A stretch of 26,151 bases of DNA, taken from contig JANQMT010000112.1 of NCBI GenBank assembly GCA_028279945.1, positions 1-26,151 of the forward strand, in the 5' to 3' direction. The first letter of the stretch is position 1, and each line of letters opens with the position of its first letter. Positions 14,227-21,768 of this stretch are shown one piece after another. This DNA comes from JAKSCF01 sp028279945 (GTDB taxonomy: Bacteria; Bacillota; Clostridia; Peptostreptococcales; JAAYPU01). The notes beneath the pieces are model-generated. The model ran no database searches. It was not told the DNA's origin and worked only from the letters and a program-made list of their open reading frames with translations. A program made the translations under genes and the position numbers.

Positions 14227-14595
14227 ATGCGGATTGTCCCGTTAGGTATTGTTGTGCACAACAACGAAGTTTTATTGGTTCATCGTCGGTTTCACCCGGT
14301 TGTTTGGGGACCTCCAGGAGGGTTTACTGAAGAAGACGAGACATTAGGTGAAACAGTAATACGAGAAATATATGAAGAAAGCGGCATTGTATGTGAAGTC
14401 GTTGATGAAATATATCAATTTGAAGCATACAATACCCACGTTGTTGTTTTTGCATGTAAATATATTTCGGGAAGTTTAAGATGTAGTTATGAAAGCAAGG
14501 ATTTGGGATGGTATCCATTAAGCGAATTACCCGAACCCCTTTCACCGGAAAAAAACATATTTGAAAAAGCATTAAATATCGTTAATAACAATTAA
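14227..14595 (+). CDS. Nudix hydrolase
   Basis: Nudix enzymes hydrolyse nucleoside diphosphates linked to another group, often as house-cleaning. The 122-residue protein has a perfect Nudix box from Gly32 to Ile54: G-x5-E (Glu38), x7, then REIYEESGI (Arg46, Glu47, Glu50, Glu51), matching GX5EX7REUXEEXGU. The strand MRIVPLGIVVHNNEVLLVHR precedes it and WGPPGGF leads into it. I chose the ATG at 14227 because AAGGAG lies 7 nt before it; a TTG at 14221 would be only 1 nt from that site. The substrate is not predictable from the sequence. It may be co-transcribed with fba and ends at a strong terminator. Confidence 0.92.
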   Translation: MRIVPLGIVVHNNEVLLVHRRFHPVVWGPPGGFTEEDETLGETVIREIYEESGIVCEVVDEIYQFEAYNTHVVVFACKYISGSLRCSYESKDLGWYPLSELPEPLSPEKNIFEKALNIVNNN

Positions 14596-14607
14596 AATCA
14601 AAATGAT

Positions 14608-14640
14608 TAATCCACCAGCTTAGCTGGTGGATTATTTTAT
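14608..14640. terminator. Bidirectional terminator between Nudix and glycosidase genes
   Basis: TAATCCACCAGC and GCTGGTGGATTA form a perfect 12-bp stem (14608-14634) with a TTA-type loop. ATTTTAT follows on the plus strand and AATCATTTTGATTTT on the minus strand, so it can serve both convergent genes. Confidence 0.85.
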
Positions 14641-14655
14641 CCCCTGTCCCTTTAT

Positions 14656-15705
14656 TTACGGCTTAATGATAATATTGTTGACAACAGGTCTTTGCTTCCC
14701 ATCTGACGGCTTATTCAGTAATGCGCCATCAAAATACATAGCACTTGACCCGCCGCCGTCTAGATTGTATCCTTTTTTTACTCCCAGTTCTAACAGTTTG
14801 TCTTGCAATCTCTCCAAAGACACACCTACACTCCAGTCATTTTGCCTTCCGTCTACTACTATGAATATCAAGTCATCATTTGCATATTGTCCAATAATCG
14901 TTCTAGGCTGCTTAGTCTCAGCCCATTTTTCAGGTATGTCCACTTTTTTGCCATCCTGCAGCAAAACAGGAATGAAGCTAACCCCTTGATAAGGGTCTAA
15001 ATCCATCAGTTCATCTTCTGTTTGCGGCACATTTCCTATAACTTCTCCGTCTTTATTAATTCCTGCAAAAAATAAATCTCCAGGATATCCATTAAACGGT
15101 TCAACCAATTCTCCATCTATCACAGTATTTCCTATTAGCTGAGCAAATTTTTTTCCATCTTTGGTTTCATAGTAAAATCCCCCACCGTTGATAGCAAGAA
15201 TCGCCCCTTTTCTTTCAGCAACTTCCGATGTGGTTTCTACTTCACCTAAAGTATCTTTACCTAAAACAACTTCAAAACAATCCGGATCGAATAATTTTAT
15301 TTTTGCAATATAGCCTCTATACCCCAGCTCATCTAATTTAAATATTTTGATTTCAGTATTTTTATTTTTATATGTTTCCACAGCCGGTCCAAGCATATTT
15401 AATATTTTTTGTTCATAGATATCCTCAGAAAGTTCTTTATATTCACTGCTTTGCTCCGTTAACTCTTCTAATGTTTCACTTTGCCTTAAAAAAGTTTCAA
15501 ACTGCGATGCAATCAAAAATCCAAAGTTACTGATATCATTCCCTAATGAATGTGTTTCTTCCTTTAAGTAATCCATATTTTCCTTTACTTCATCAGTATC
15601 CATTATAAGTAATTCCGCTGCTTGTGAAAATTGAGAACATACTAAAAATATCGCTAAGAATGGTCCAACTAAAAAAAATATAAAAATATTTATTTTTTTA
15701 AACAT
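14656..15705 (-). CDS. Phosphodiester glycosidase (NAGPA-domain) exported protein
   Basis: The C-terminal half carries the phosphodiester glycosidase domain known from the mammalian uncovering enzyme and from bacterial envelope and exopolysaccharide proteins. Its marks are ILAINGGGFYY near residue 190, FIVVDGRQNDWSVGVSLERL near 300 and GYNLDGGGSSAMYFDG near 325. The 349-residue protein starts with an uncleaved or signal-type hydrophobic helix (about 5-28), then an acidic, helical linker of about 80 residues, so the catalytic domain should lie outside the cell. The ATG overlaps the stop of the upstream gene by one base (TAATG), with AGGAGG inside that gene, so the two are coupled. A role in trimming cell-envelope glycans is inferred from the family. 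Confidence 0.9.
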   Translation of the reverse strand: MFKKINIFIFFLVGPFLAIFLVCSQFSQAAELLIMDTDEVKENMDYLKEETHSLGNDISNFGFLIASQFETFLRQSETLEELTEQSSEYKELSEDIYEQKILNMLGPAVETYKNKNTEIKIFKLDELGYRGYIAKIKLFDPDCFEVVLGKDTLGEVETTSEVAERKGAILAINGGGFYYETKDGKKFAQLIGNTVIDGELVEPFNGYPGDLFFAGINKDGEVIGNVPQTEDELMDLDPYQGVSFIPVLLQDGKKVDIPEKWAETKQPRTIIGQYANDDLIFIVVDGRQNDWSVGVSLERLQDKLLELGVKKGYNLDGGGSSAMYFDGALLNKPSDGKQRPVVNNIIIKP

Positions 15706-16097
15706 TATGGTGCCTCCTGAAGAATTTCAAGACTATCTTCCAATTCTCTCAGCCTTTTATCCAATGCAGACAATTGCTCATCAATGCTCTCTTGCAAATC
15801 TCCTGTGCTGGATAATGAACTATCGGTATCTTCAATGCTTTCTCTTAGTGCAGATATTTCTCCACTCAGTTGAATGATTTGATCATTAATATCAGTCAAA
15901 TTAACTGCATTTTGCTGCTGAACATTTTTAATACTTGTATCAATATATTCTTTAGCCGTTATAAAGCCATAGTAAACAACTCCTGACCATATTGCTAGAG
16001 AAAGTAAAATCATTATAATTTTTAATACAATATTACCTTTTTTCTTCTTAGTCCTCGATTTTCTTATTGGTCTCTCCTCAGTTAATACATCATTCAT
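15705..16097 (-). CDS. Membrane-anchored coiled-coil protein
   Basis: This 130-residue protein has a strongly basic N-terminal tail (RPIRKSRTKKKKG), one membrane helix at about 24-46 and then an extracellular, acidic region rich in Leu, Ser, Gln and Glu with heptad-like spacing, a probable coiled coil (about 60-125). I recognise no enzyme domain. The start has a GGAGG site 9 nt away. It overlaps the phosphodiester glycosidase gene by one base, so it probably forms a complex or scaffold with it at the cell surface, since that protein also has a membrane anchor and helical linker. Confidence 0.85.
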   Translation of the reverse strand: MNDVLTEERPIRKSRTKKKKGNIVLKIIMILLSLAIWSGVVYYGFITAKEYIDTSIKNVQQQNAVNLTDINDQIIQLSGEISALRESIEDTDSSLSSTGDLQESIDEQLSALDKRLRELEDSLEILQEAP

Positions 16098-16135
16098 AAG
16101 TCATATTCCTCCATGTTAAAAAATATTGTCAATTT

Positions 16136-16164
16136 ATGTTACATCATAATAACTGAATTATCAA
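16136..16164 (-). promoter_or_regulatory. Possible promoter of the coiled-coil/glycosidase pair
   Basis: On the minus strand TTGATA (16164-16159) and TAACAT (16141-16136) are 17 nt apart. The -10 matches only four of six positions. Confidence 0.4.
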
Positions 16165-16417
16165 TGTTTTACTGATTTTGTAATTAAAAAATAATATTAA
16201 CTCAATTTTTTTCTATCTTGTGTATCGAAAACCGCTTCTATTTTCTCAACAATGAGATTGCTTTGATTTCGATTATGGGTTTCCTTTTTTTGCTATGACC
16301 CTCCATGGCCTTTGTTTTACAGGATTTCATTTGGTTTTTAACTTTGTTTGTTACTTAACTAACATTTAGGCATGGTTTTTGCACAAATAACTTTCAGAAA
16401 TTTTTTAGAATTCTTTT

Positions 16418-16435
16418 TTGTGAAAGCGTTTACAT
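16418..16435 (+). promoter_or_regulatory. CcpA (cre)-like or Rex-like operator at the hydCBA promoter
   Basis: TGAAAGCGTTTACA (16421-16434) fits the CcpA consensus TGWAARCGYTWNCW at every position. The wider TTGTGAA-N4-TTTACAT also resembles the Rex pattern TTGTGAA-N4-TTCACAA. It lies at about the -35 region of the -10 box at 16455-16460, where binding would block transcription. I cannot decide between the two regulators from this site alone. Confidence 0.6.
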
Positions 16436-16454
16436 TTCTTTATAAATGACTTAT

Positions 16455-16460
16455 TATAAT
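16455..16460 (+). promoter_or_regulatory. Consensus -10 box of hydCBA
   Basis: A perfect TATAAT sits about 92 nt before the hydC start. The -35 is not consensus; TTTACA at 16429-16434 is 20 nt upstream, which is wide and overlaps the operator. This arrangement suggests a promoter that is regulated rather than constitutive. Confidence 0.5.
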
Positions 16461-16496
16461 CATGTAAGTTTTGTGAATATATAGATAGAATCACAT

Positions 16497-16510
16497 TGTA
16501 ATCGCTTACA
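16497..16510 (+). promoter_or_regulatory. Second cre-like site in the hydCBA leader
   Basis: TGTAATCGCTTACA differs from the CcpA consensus at one position (T for R) and is a near-perfect palindrome (TGTAA/TTACA). It lies about 30 nt past the predicted transcription start, a position suited to a roadblock or cooperative looping with the upstream site. Confidence 0.5.
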
Positions 16511-16551
16511 TTAAGCAAAAATGAAATGCAATCTTGAAAGGAGAGAAAAAA

Positions 16552-17052
16552 ATGGGTAGTGTTACAACACCAAATTATGAAGTGCTCAATGACAATTTGA
16601 CTTCAAAAATTGACAAAATTTTATCCGAAAACGACAACGACTCTACTAAGCTGGTAGGTATTCTGTTAGATGTTCAGGATATCGTGCCTAAAAAATTCAT
16701 CCCTATGGATGTAGCTGCATACGTTGCTGAAAAATTGAATGTTCCGCTTACAGGTGTATATGATGTTATATCTTTTTATGCATCATTATCCGAAAAACCA
16801 AGAGCCGAACATGTTATCAATCTTTGTAAAAGCGTGGTATGCAGAGTAAACAATTATATGGACCTCCAAAAGTCACTAGAAAACGTACTTGGAATTAAGG
16901 TTGGGGAAGCAACAGCAGACGGCAGGTTCGCCCTTCAATATTCTGCATGTTTTGGCGCTTGCGATGTTGCCCCGGCTATTAAAATAGATACGCAAGTATA
17001 TGGTAGACTTACTGAAGAAAAATTAAAAGAAGTTATAGAAAGTTACAGATAA
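16552..17052 (+). CDS. hydC: NuoE-like [2Fe-2S] subunit of NADH-linked [FeFe]-hydrogenase
   Basis: This is the thioredoxin-fold electron-transfer subunit (HydC/HndA, NuoE family) of a multimeric cytoplasmic hydrogenase. The ligands of the [2Fe-2S] cluster are Cys92 and Cys97 (C-x4-C) and Cys133 and Cys137 (C-x3-C). The helical N-terminal half ends in GVYDVISFYASLSEKPRA, typical of NuoE. I chose ATG 16552 because the earlier in-frame TTG at 16534 lies inside the ribosome site AAAGGAGAG. The 166-residue length is normal. It is the first gene of hydCBA, with hydB 12 nt downstream. Confidence 0.95.
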   Translation: MGSVTTPNYEVLNDNLTSKIDKILSENDNDSTKLVGILLDVQDIVPKKFIPMDVAAYVAEKLNVPLTGVYDVISFYASLSEKPRAEHVINLCKSVVCRVNNYMDLQKSLENVLGIKVGEATADGRFALQYSACFGACDVAPAIKIDTQVYGRLTEEKLKEVIESYR

Positions 17053-17064
17053 GGAGGTCTAAAA

Positions 17065-18306
17065 ATGTCAAAAACAGTTAGTTTGATTACAGAAAATTAT
17101 GATAAATATAATCCTGCATCAATAGACGAATATATTAATATTGGCGGTTTTACAGGGCTTAAAAACGCTCTGAATATGACTGCTGAAGAAATCATAGAAA
17201 TTGCTACGGCTTCTAAAGCATTAGGAAGAGGTGGAGCTGCTTATCCGCTGGGTAGAAAGTGGTTACAAGCTAAGTCTGTACCTGGAGATAACAAGGTAGT
17301 TATTTGTAATGCAGATGAAGGTGAACCTTGTACTTTTAAAGACAGAAGCATGTTGGAAAAAGACCCTTTCCGCCTTATTGAAGGTATGGCTATTGCCGGT
17401 TATACGGTAGGCGCTCAAAATGGTTATTTATATATCAGAGAAGAATATAGACATCTTCAACCACAAGTTAAAGAAGCGATCAAACAAGCCAAAGAAAAAG
17501 GTTATTTAGGAAATAACATTTTAGGCACCGATTTCAGCTATGATATCCATGTTTATTCCGGAGCCGGTGCATATGTTTGTGGAGAAGGCTCAGCACTAAT
17601 CGAATCCATCGAAGGTAAAAGCGGCCGTCCAAGAATCAAGCCTCCATTCATTAAGCAATGCGGTTTAAATCTTCTTCCAACTTGTGTCAACAACGTTGAA
17701 ACATTGGCAATCGGTACAGCACTACTTACTCACGGTGTTGAAAGATACCTAAGCTATGGTACCAACGAATGTCCGGGAACCAAGATTATCAGTGTTGCCG
17801 GTAATGTTAATAAACCCGGAGTTTATGAAATACCTTTTGGTATTACTGTAAAAGAAATTATAAATGATATCGCCGGTGGTATCCGAGGAGATAAGCAGTT
17901 AAATCTTTTCCAAATCGGTGGTGCTTCAGGTAAAGTCGGACCTGCAAGCTTAGCGGATACACCTTTCACTTATGATGATCTTCATAAAGTTGATTTAGTA
18001 ATTGGATCTGGTGCTGTATTAGTAGTAGATGAAGACACATCAGCATTAGAATTTATTAGATCAATTCAAGAGTTCTTCTGCCACGAAAGCTGTGGAAAAT
18101 GTACACCATGTCGTGAAGGAAATAAGCAAATCACTCATATCTTAGACAGAATAGCCGAAGGTACTACAAAGGATACTGATTTAGATACTTTAGTACGTTT
18201 TGCAAACATCATGAAAAAAGCTTCTTTCTGCGGTTTAGGTGAAACAGCTCAAAGTGGGTTGTTAAATACGTTAAAATTTTTCCCAGAAGAGTTCGGAATA
18301 AAATAA
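17065..18306 (+). CDS. hydB: NuoF-like NADH-binding subunit of [FeFe]-hydrogenase (short form)
   Basis: This flavoprotein binds FMN and NAD(P)H and passes electrons between the nucleotide, ferredoxin and the hydrogenase. The NuoF core is complete in 413 residues: GRGGAAYPLGRKW near 52, CNADEGEPCTFKDR near 90 for FMN, YSGAGAYVCGEGSALIES near 165, and the [4Fe-4S] ligands Cys343, Cys346, Cys349 (ESCGKCTPCREG) and Cys389. Unlike HydB of Thermotoga maritima and relatives (about 600 residues), it lacks both the N-terminal thioredoxin-like domain and the C-terminal two-cluster ferredoxin domain. The start ATG follows AAGGAGG. The separate NuoE subunit is supplied by hydC. Whether this short form supports ferredoxin-dependent bifurcation is uncertain. 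Confidence 0.95.
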   Translation: MSKTVSLITENYDKYNPASIDEYINIGGFTGLKNALNMTAEEIIEIATASKALGRGGAAYPLGRKWLQAKSVPGDNKVVICNADEGEPCTFKDRSMLEKDPFRLIEGMAIAGYTVGAQNGYLYIREEYRHLQPQVKEAIKQAKEKGYLGNNILGTDFSYDIHVYSGAGAYVCGEGSALIESIEGKSGRPRIKPPFIKQCGLNLLPTCVNNVETLAIGTALLTHGVERYLSYGTNECPGTKIISVAGNVNKPGVYEIPFGITVKEIINDIAGGIRGDKQLNLFQIGGASGKVGPASLADTPFTYDDLHKVDLVIGSGAVLVVDEDTSALEFIRSIQEFFCHESCGKCTPCREGNKQITHILDRIAEGTTKDTDLDTLVRFANIMKKASFCGLGETAQSGLLNTLKFFPEEFGIK

Positions 18307-18316
18307 GGAGGATATC

Positions 18317-20068
18317 ATGAAAGAAATTAAAATTACCATAAATAATCATAAAATTGTAGTTCCTGAAGGCACCACAATTTTAGAAGCCGCTAAAAAAATA
18401 GGCATTCATATTCCCACACTATGCTATCATCCTGACCAATCCATCAAAGCAAATTGTAGAGTATGTGTTGTTCAAGTAAAAGGCAGTAGAAAAATGTCAG
18501 CCGCATGCTCCACTCCTGTTTGGGATGGTATGGATGTTATTACGACTTCAAAAGATGTATTAGACGCTCAAAAAGGCGTTGTAGAATTATTACTTGCATC
18601 TCATAATCAAGAATGTCTGACTTGTCAAAGAAACGGTACTTGTGAGTTACAAGACCTATCAGAAAGATTTAATATCAATCACACAGACCTAGATGAAGAT
18701 ATATTAATGCTTCCAAAAGATGAAGACAGTCCTTCACTGGTTAGAGATCCAAGCAAATGTGTAAAATGTAATCGTTGCGTGGAAGCCTGCAGAAAGACTC
18801 AAGGCGTGGATATTTTAACTTACGCAAACCGATCTGATGAATATATTATTTCTACACCATTTAACCTGCCCCTTAACAGCACACTTTGTACTTTCTGTGG
18901 TCAATGTAGTGCCGTATGCCCTGTAGGTGCTATCGTAGAAAAAGATGATACAGAAAAAGTATTGGATGCTATTGCTGATGAAAAACAACACGTTATCGTT
19001 CAAGTTGCGCCGGCAATCAGGGTTGCTCTTGGTGATGCCTTTAACCTTCCAGAAGGTGAAATCGTTACAGGGCAAATGGTTTCCGCATTAAGACAACTAG
19101 GGTTTGATCATATATTTGATACAAACTTTACTGCTGACTTAACCATTTTGGAAGAAGGTAATGAGTTAATCGATAGAATCCAAAACGGTGGTACATTACC
19201 AATGATTACTTCTTGTTCACCGGGATGGATTAACTATATTGAAGGAAAATATGACCACTTATTAAATCATCTTTCAACTTGTAAGTCGCCACAACAAATG
19301 TTCGGTGCATTATCCAAATCTTATTATGCTGAAAAAACCGGTATTGATCCTAAGGATATTACCACAGTATCTATCATGCCATGTACTGCTAAGAAATACG
19401 AATGCCAAAGAGAAGAAATGGTGAATGAAGACGGCATAAGAGACGTTGATATCGTTCTTACAACCAGAGAACTTGCTAAAATGATTAAGATGGCAGGTAT
19501 GGATTTCAAAAACTTACCTGAATCAGAATTTGACAGCCCATTCGGTATCGGTACCGGTGCTGCAGTTATCTTCGGTAACACCGGTGGTGTTATGGAAGCA
19601 GCTCTTAGAACCGCTTACGAAGTGCTTACCGGTAAAGAATTACCTTCACTGGACTTTATGCCTGCAAGAGGACTTGAAGGTATTAAGGAAGCTGAAGTTG
19701 ATATCGACGGTACAGTTGTTAAGATAGCTGTTGCTCACAGCTTATCTAATGCTAAGATCATCATGGATATGATTGATAAAGGCGAGTGTCCATATGCGTT
19801 TATCGAAGTAATGGCTTGCCCAGGTGGATGTATCGGCGGCGGCGGTCAGCCAATCAATACAACTATGGCTACTAAAGCTAAGAGAATGGATGCTATTTAC
19901 AAGATTGATAAAGAAAAATTAGAATACAGAAAATCTCATGACAACCCGGCAGTTAAAGCATTATATGAAGAATATCTTGAAAAACCACTTGGACATAAGT
20001 CACACAAATTGCTGCATACACACTACAAAGCAAAAAACAAAACAGTTGGTGGAAGCAAGCTTAAATAG
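18317..20068 (+). CDS. hydA: [FeFe]-hydrogenase catalytic subunit
   Basis: This cytoplasmic enzyme makes or oxidises H2. Domains in order: [2Fe-2S] ferredoxin (Cys36, 47, 50, 64), the His-Cys3 [4Fe-4S] cluster (His96, Cys100, 103, 109), two [4Fe-4S] clusters (Cys148, 151, 154, 158 and 191, 194, 197, 201), then the H-cluster domain with L1 TSCSPGW (Cys300), L2 MPCTAKKYE (Cys356) and L3 EVMACPGGCIGGGGQP (Cys501, Cys505), ending in the small-subunit-like tail DNPAVKALYEEYLEKPLGHKSHKLLHTHY. The 583-residue length matches the group A enzymes with NuoE and NuoF partners (HndD, HydA). A GGAGG site lies 7 nt before the ATG, 10 nt after hydB. Maturases HydE, HydF and HydG are not in the window. Confidence 0.97.
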   Translation: MKEIKITINNHKIVVPEGTTILEAAKKIGIHIPTLCYHPDQSIKANCRVCVVQVKGSRKMSAACSTPVWDGMDVITTSKDVLDAQKGVVELLLASHNQECLTCQRNGTCELQDLSERFNINHTDLDEDILMLPKDEDSPSLVRDPSKCVKCNRCVEACRKTQGVDILTYANRSDEYIISTPFNLPLNSTLCTFCGQCSAVCPVGAIVEKDDTEKVLDAIADEKQHVIVQVAPAIRVALGDAFNLPEGEIVTGQMVSALRQLGFDHIFDTNFTADLTILEEGNELIDRIQNGGTLPMITSCSPGWINYIEGKYDHLLNHLSTCKSPQQMFGALSKSYYAEKTGIDPKDITTVSIMPCTAKKYECQREEMVNEDGIRDVDIVLTTRELAKMIKMAGMDFKNLPESEFDSPFGIGTGAAVIFGNTGGVMEAALRTAYEVLTGKELPSLDFMPARGLEGIKEAEVDIDGTVVKIAVAHSLSNAKIIMDMIDKGECPYAFIEVMACPGGCIGGGGQPINTTMATKAKRMDAIYKIDKEKLEYRKSHDNPAVKALYEEYLEKPLGHKSHKLLHTHYKAKNKTVGGSKLK

Positions 20069-20089
20069 GCTTTAATAAATAGCTATCCT

Positions 20090-20130
20090 AAAAAACAATG
20101 AAGGATTTTATAATCCTTCATTGTTTTTTT
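20090..20130 (+). terminator. hydCBA terminator
   Basis: An 18-bp stem (20090-20107 with 20112-20129) closes on a 4-nt TTAT loop; its 3' arm ends in seven T residues (20124-20130), and its 5' arm has six A residues, so it can work in both directions. It begins 21 nt past the hydA stop. Confidence 0.9.
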
Positions 20131-20137
20131 AGGATCA

Positions 20138-20171
20138 AAAAATGAATACAGGCGTATAAATATTCATTTTT
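20138..20171. repeat. 34-nt hairpin repeat, copy 1
   Basis: The element is 29 of 34 identical to 26053-26086. Arms AAAAATGAATA and TATTCATTTTT pair perfectly over 11 bp around a 12-nt loop with the core CAGGCGTAT. It sits 8 nt past the hydCBA terminator, in the space before the convergent carboxypeptidase gene. Function unknown. Confidence 0.65.
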
Positions 20172-20197
20172 CTAGTATTCTTTCAATAACCTGTACG

Positions 20198-20226
20198 AAA
20201 AAATAGCTTCCACTCTTGTGAAAGCT
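20198..20226 (-). terminator. Terminator of the D,D-carboxypeptidase gene
   Basis: AGCTTTCAC and GTGGAAGCT (minus-strand reading) form a 9-bp stem with one T-G pair and an AAGA loop, followed by ATTTTTT. It is 12 nt past the stop codon. Confidence 0.85.
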
Positions 20227-20237
20227 GAATCCCTTTT

Positions 20238-21569
20238 TTATTTTAAAATATTTCTTTGTATATAATCATTATCCAACTGATACTTGTTTCTTCTTATTCT
20301 TCTCTTTCTGCGTCGCGTTATATTAATTTTCATCACGAGTATGGCATAGGCTGCAATAAAAATCAAAACACCGAATATGATGTATTTAAAGTTATTAAAG
20401 CCGTCGGTTAACTTTGTTGTTACAGCAGCTGTCCTACTCAATTCTACATCATTTAAAGCAATAACTGCTACTTCATTCAGTACTTCTCCATTGTATCGAA
20501 TGATGAGTTTTCCTAAATCGTCGCCTTTTTTAACAGGAGCTGTTAATGATTCTTTTAATAGTGCTTCTTTTTCTATATCAGCCATGTTCCAATCAACCGG
20601 AACTGTTTTTTTAATACTGCTACTGACCACAGCATCAACGGATGACTGAGTACCGCTTTCAATCGTAATACTTCCTGCTTTCTCGCCTTGTTCTACTATT
20701 GTAATGTTTTTATAATTGTTCAATCCATTTTCTAAGAGCTTTATTGAATCTAAAAAAACGTTATTGACATCTGATTTTAAAACAACGGCTATCACTTCTC
20801 GTCCATCTTTTTTTGCAGATGAAACTAAGCAGTTTCCCGCAGCCATGGTGAAACCTGTTTTAATACCCGTTGCATATTCATATTTTGGACTAATGTATTC
20901 TCCGTTATAATACAGTGATTTTTTCTGATCCCACATCAATTTATTACGAGTCATGAATTTTCTTTCATCTTGTTTTTCAGTAGCAGGTATAGTATATACG
21001 GTTGATGTGCCGACCATTTCTCTAAACGTTTCATTTTCCATTGCATATCTTGCAATCATAGCCAAATCATAGGCTGTGGTAACATGATTCTCATCCGGAA
21101 GACCATTGGGATTGACAAAATTTGTATCTTGTGCTCCAATTTCAACTGCTTTATTGTTCATGAGCTTGGCAAACTCTTCTACACTCCCCGATATATGCTT
21201 TGCCAAAGCAACGGCTGAATCATTAGCAGACTGAAGCAATAATGTATACAACAATTGTTCTACTGTTAATTGTTCTCCTTCTACAAGGTATGTTCTACTC
21301 CCTTCTGTAAAAGGGGTTTTTGCATCTATTGTTATTATTTGATCTAAATCACAGTTTTCTATAGCCAGAATAGCCGTCATTATCTTGGTTGTGCTTGCAG
21401 GATACATTTGTCCATACATATTTTTGTCATATAATATTTGTCCCGTAGTCCCATCCATTACTATAGCAGTTTCCGCAACGATGTCCATATCAGGTTCAGA
21501 ATAAACATAACCAAATGAACTTAAACAAAATACTACAACTAATACAATACTTAAAACTTGTCGTTTCAT
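20238..21569 (-). CDS. Serine-type D-Ala-D-Ala carboxypeptidase (S11 family)
   Basis: This PBP5-like enzyme removes the terminal D-alanine of peptidoglycan stem peptides outside the membrane. All three active-site motifs are present: SxxK (Ser59-Lys62, PASTTK), SxN (Ser114-Asn116, SANDSA) and KTG (Lys237-Gly239). A signal peptide covers about residues 1-24. A PBP5 C-terminal beta domain spans about 265-370, and a membrane helix near the C-terminus (YIIFGVLIFIAAYAILVM) is followed by a highly basic cytoplasmic tail, unlike the amphipathic anchor of PBP5. I chose ATG 21569 over the upstream in-frame TTG because AAAGGTGATGG lies just before it, giving 443 residues. Related clostridial genes are called dacB or dacF; the exact paralogue is not clear. 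It has its own promoter and terminator. Confidence 0.93.
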   Translation of the reverse strand: MKRQVLSIVLVVVFCLSSFGYVYSEPDMDIVAETAIVMDGTTGQILYDKNMYGQMYPASTTKIMTAILAIENCDLDQIITIDAKTPFTEGSRTYLVEGEQLTVEQLLYTLLLQSANDSAVALAKHISGSVEEFAKLMNNKAVEIGAQDTNFVNPNGLPDENHVTTAYDLAMIARYAMENETFREMVGTSTVYTIPATEKQDERKFMTRNKLMWDQKKSLYYNGEYISPKYEYATGIKTGFTMAAGNCLVSSAKKDGREVIAVVLKSDVNNVFLDSIKLLENGLNNYKNITIVEQGEKAGSITIESGTQSSVDAVVSSSIKKTVPVDWNMADIEKEALLKESLTAPVKKGDDLGKLIIRYNGEVLNEVAVIALNDVELSRTAAVTTKLTDGFNNFKYIIFGVLIFIAAYAILVMKINITRRRKRRIRRNKYQLDNDYIQRNILK

Positions 21570-21602
21570 TCCATCACCTTTTGTCTTATATTGTCTCAAA
21601 AA

Positions 21603-21631
21603 AGTATACCATAGGAGCTATTTAGAGTCAA
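21603..21631 (-). promoter_or_regulatory. Promoter of the D,D-carboxypeptidase gene
   Basis: On the minus strand TTGACT (21631-21626) and TATACT (21608-21603) are 17 nt apart, a near-consensus vegetative promoter 34 nt before the chosen start. Confidence 0.75.
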
Positions 21632-21648
21632 AGTAAATGATTTCATAC

Positions 21649-21676
21649 TTGTATAATTAGCAGTATGTTATATAAT
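21649..21676 (+). promoter_or_regulatory. Promoter of the short anchor-protein gene
   Basis: TTGTAT (21649-21654) and TATAAT (21671-21676) are 16 nt apart. It is divergent from the carboxypeptidase promoter 20 bp away. The leader would be about 85 nt. Confidence 0.6.
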
Positions 21677-21724
21677 ATTAATAAAAAATCTTCCTTTTGA
21701 AGAATAATTTGTTGTTCAGTTTTT

Positions 21725-21753
21725 CTGACTTAAGACTTACAAAGTTAAGTCAG
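21725..21753 (+). other. Hairpin abutting the ribosome site of the anchor-protein gene
   Basis: CTGACTTA (21725-21732) and TAAGTCAG (21746-21753) pair perfectly, with a further ACTT/AAGT pairing inside after a 2-nt bulge. The 3' arm ends directly before AAAGGAG, so folding may influence translation. Confidence 0.5.
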
Positions 21754-21768
21754 AAAGGAGTATTTAAA

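Larger units (their letters stand above)
16098..16551. other. Divergent promoter region before hydCBA
   Basis: This 454-bp region has a minus-strand promoter for the coiled-coil/glycosidase pair (16136-16164) and, on the plus strand, the hydCBA promoter with two operator-like sites (16418-16435, 16497-16510). The middle (about 16200-16400) is T-rich and I see no gene or clear structure in it. Confidence 0.65.
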
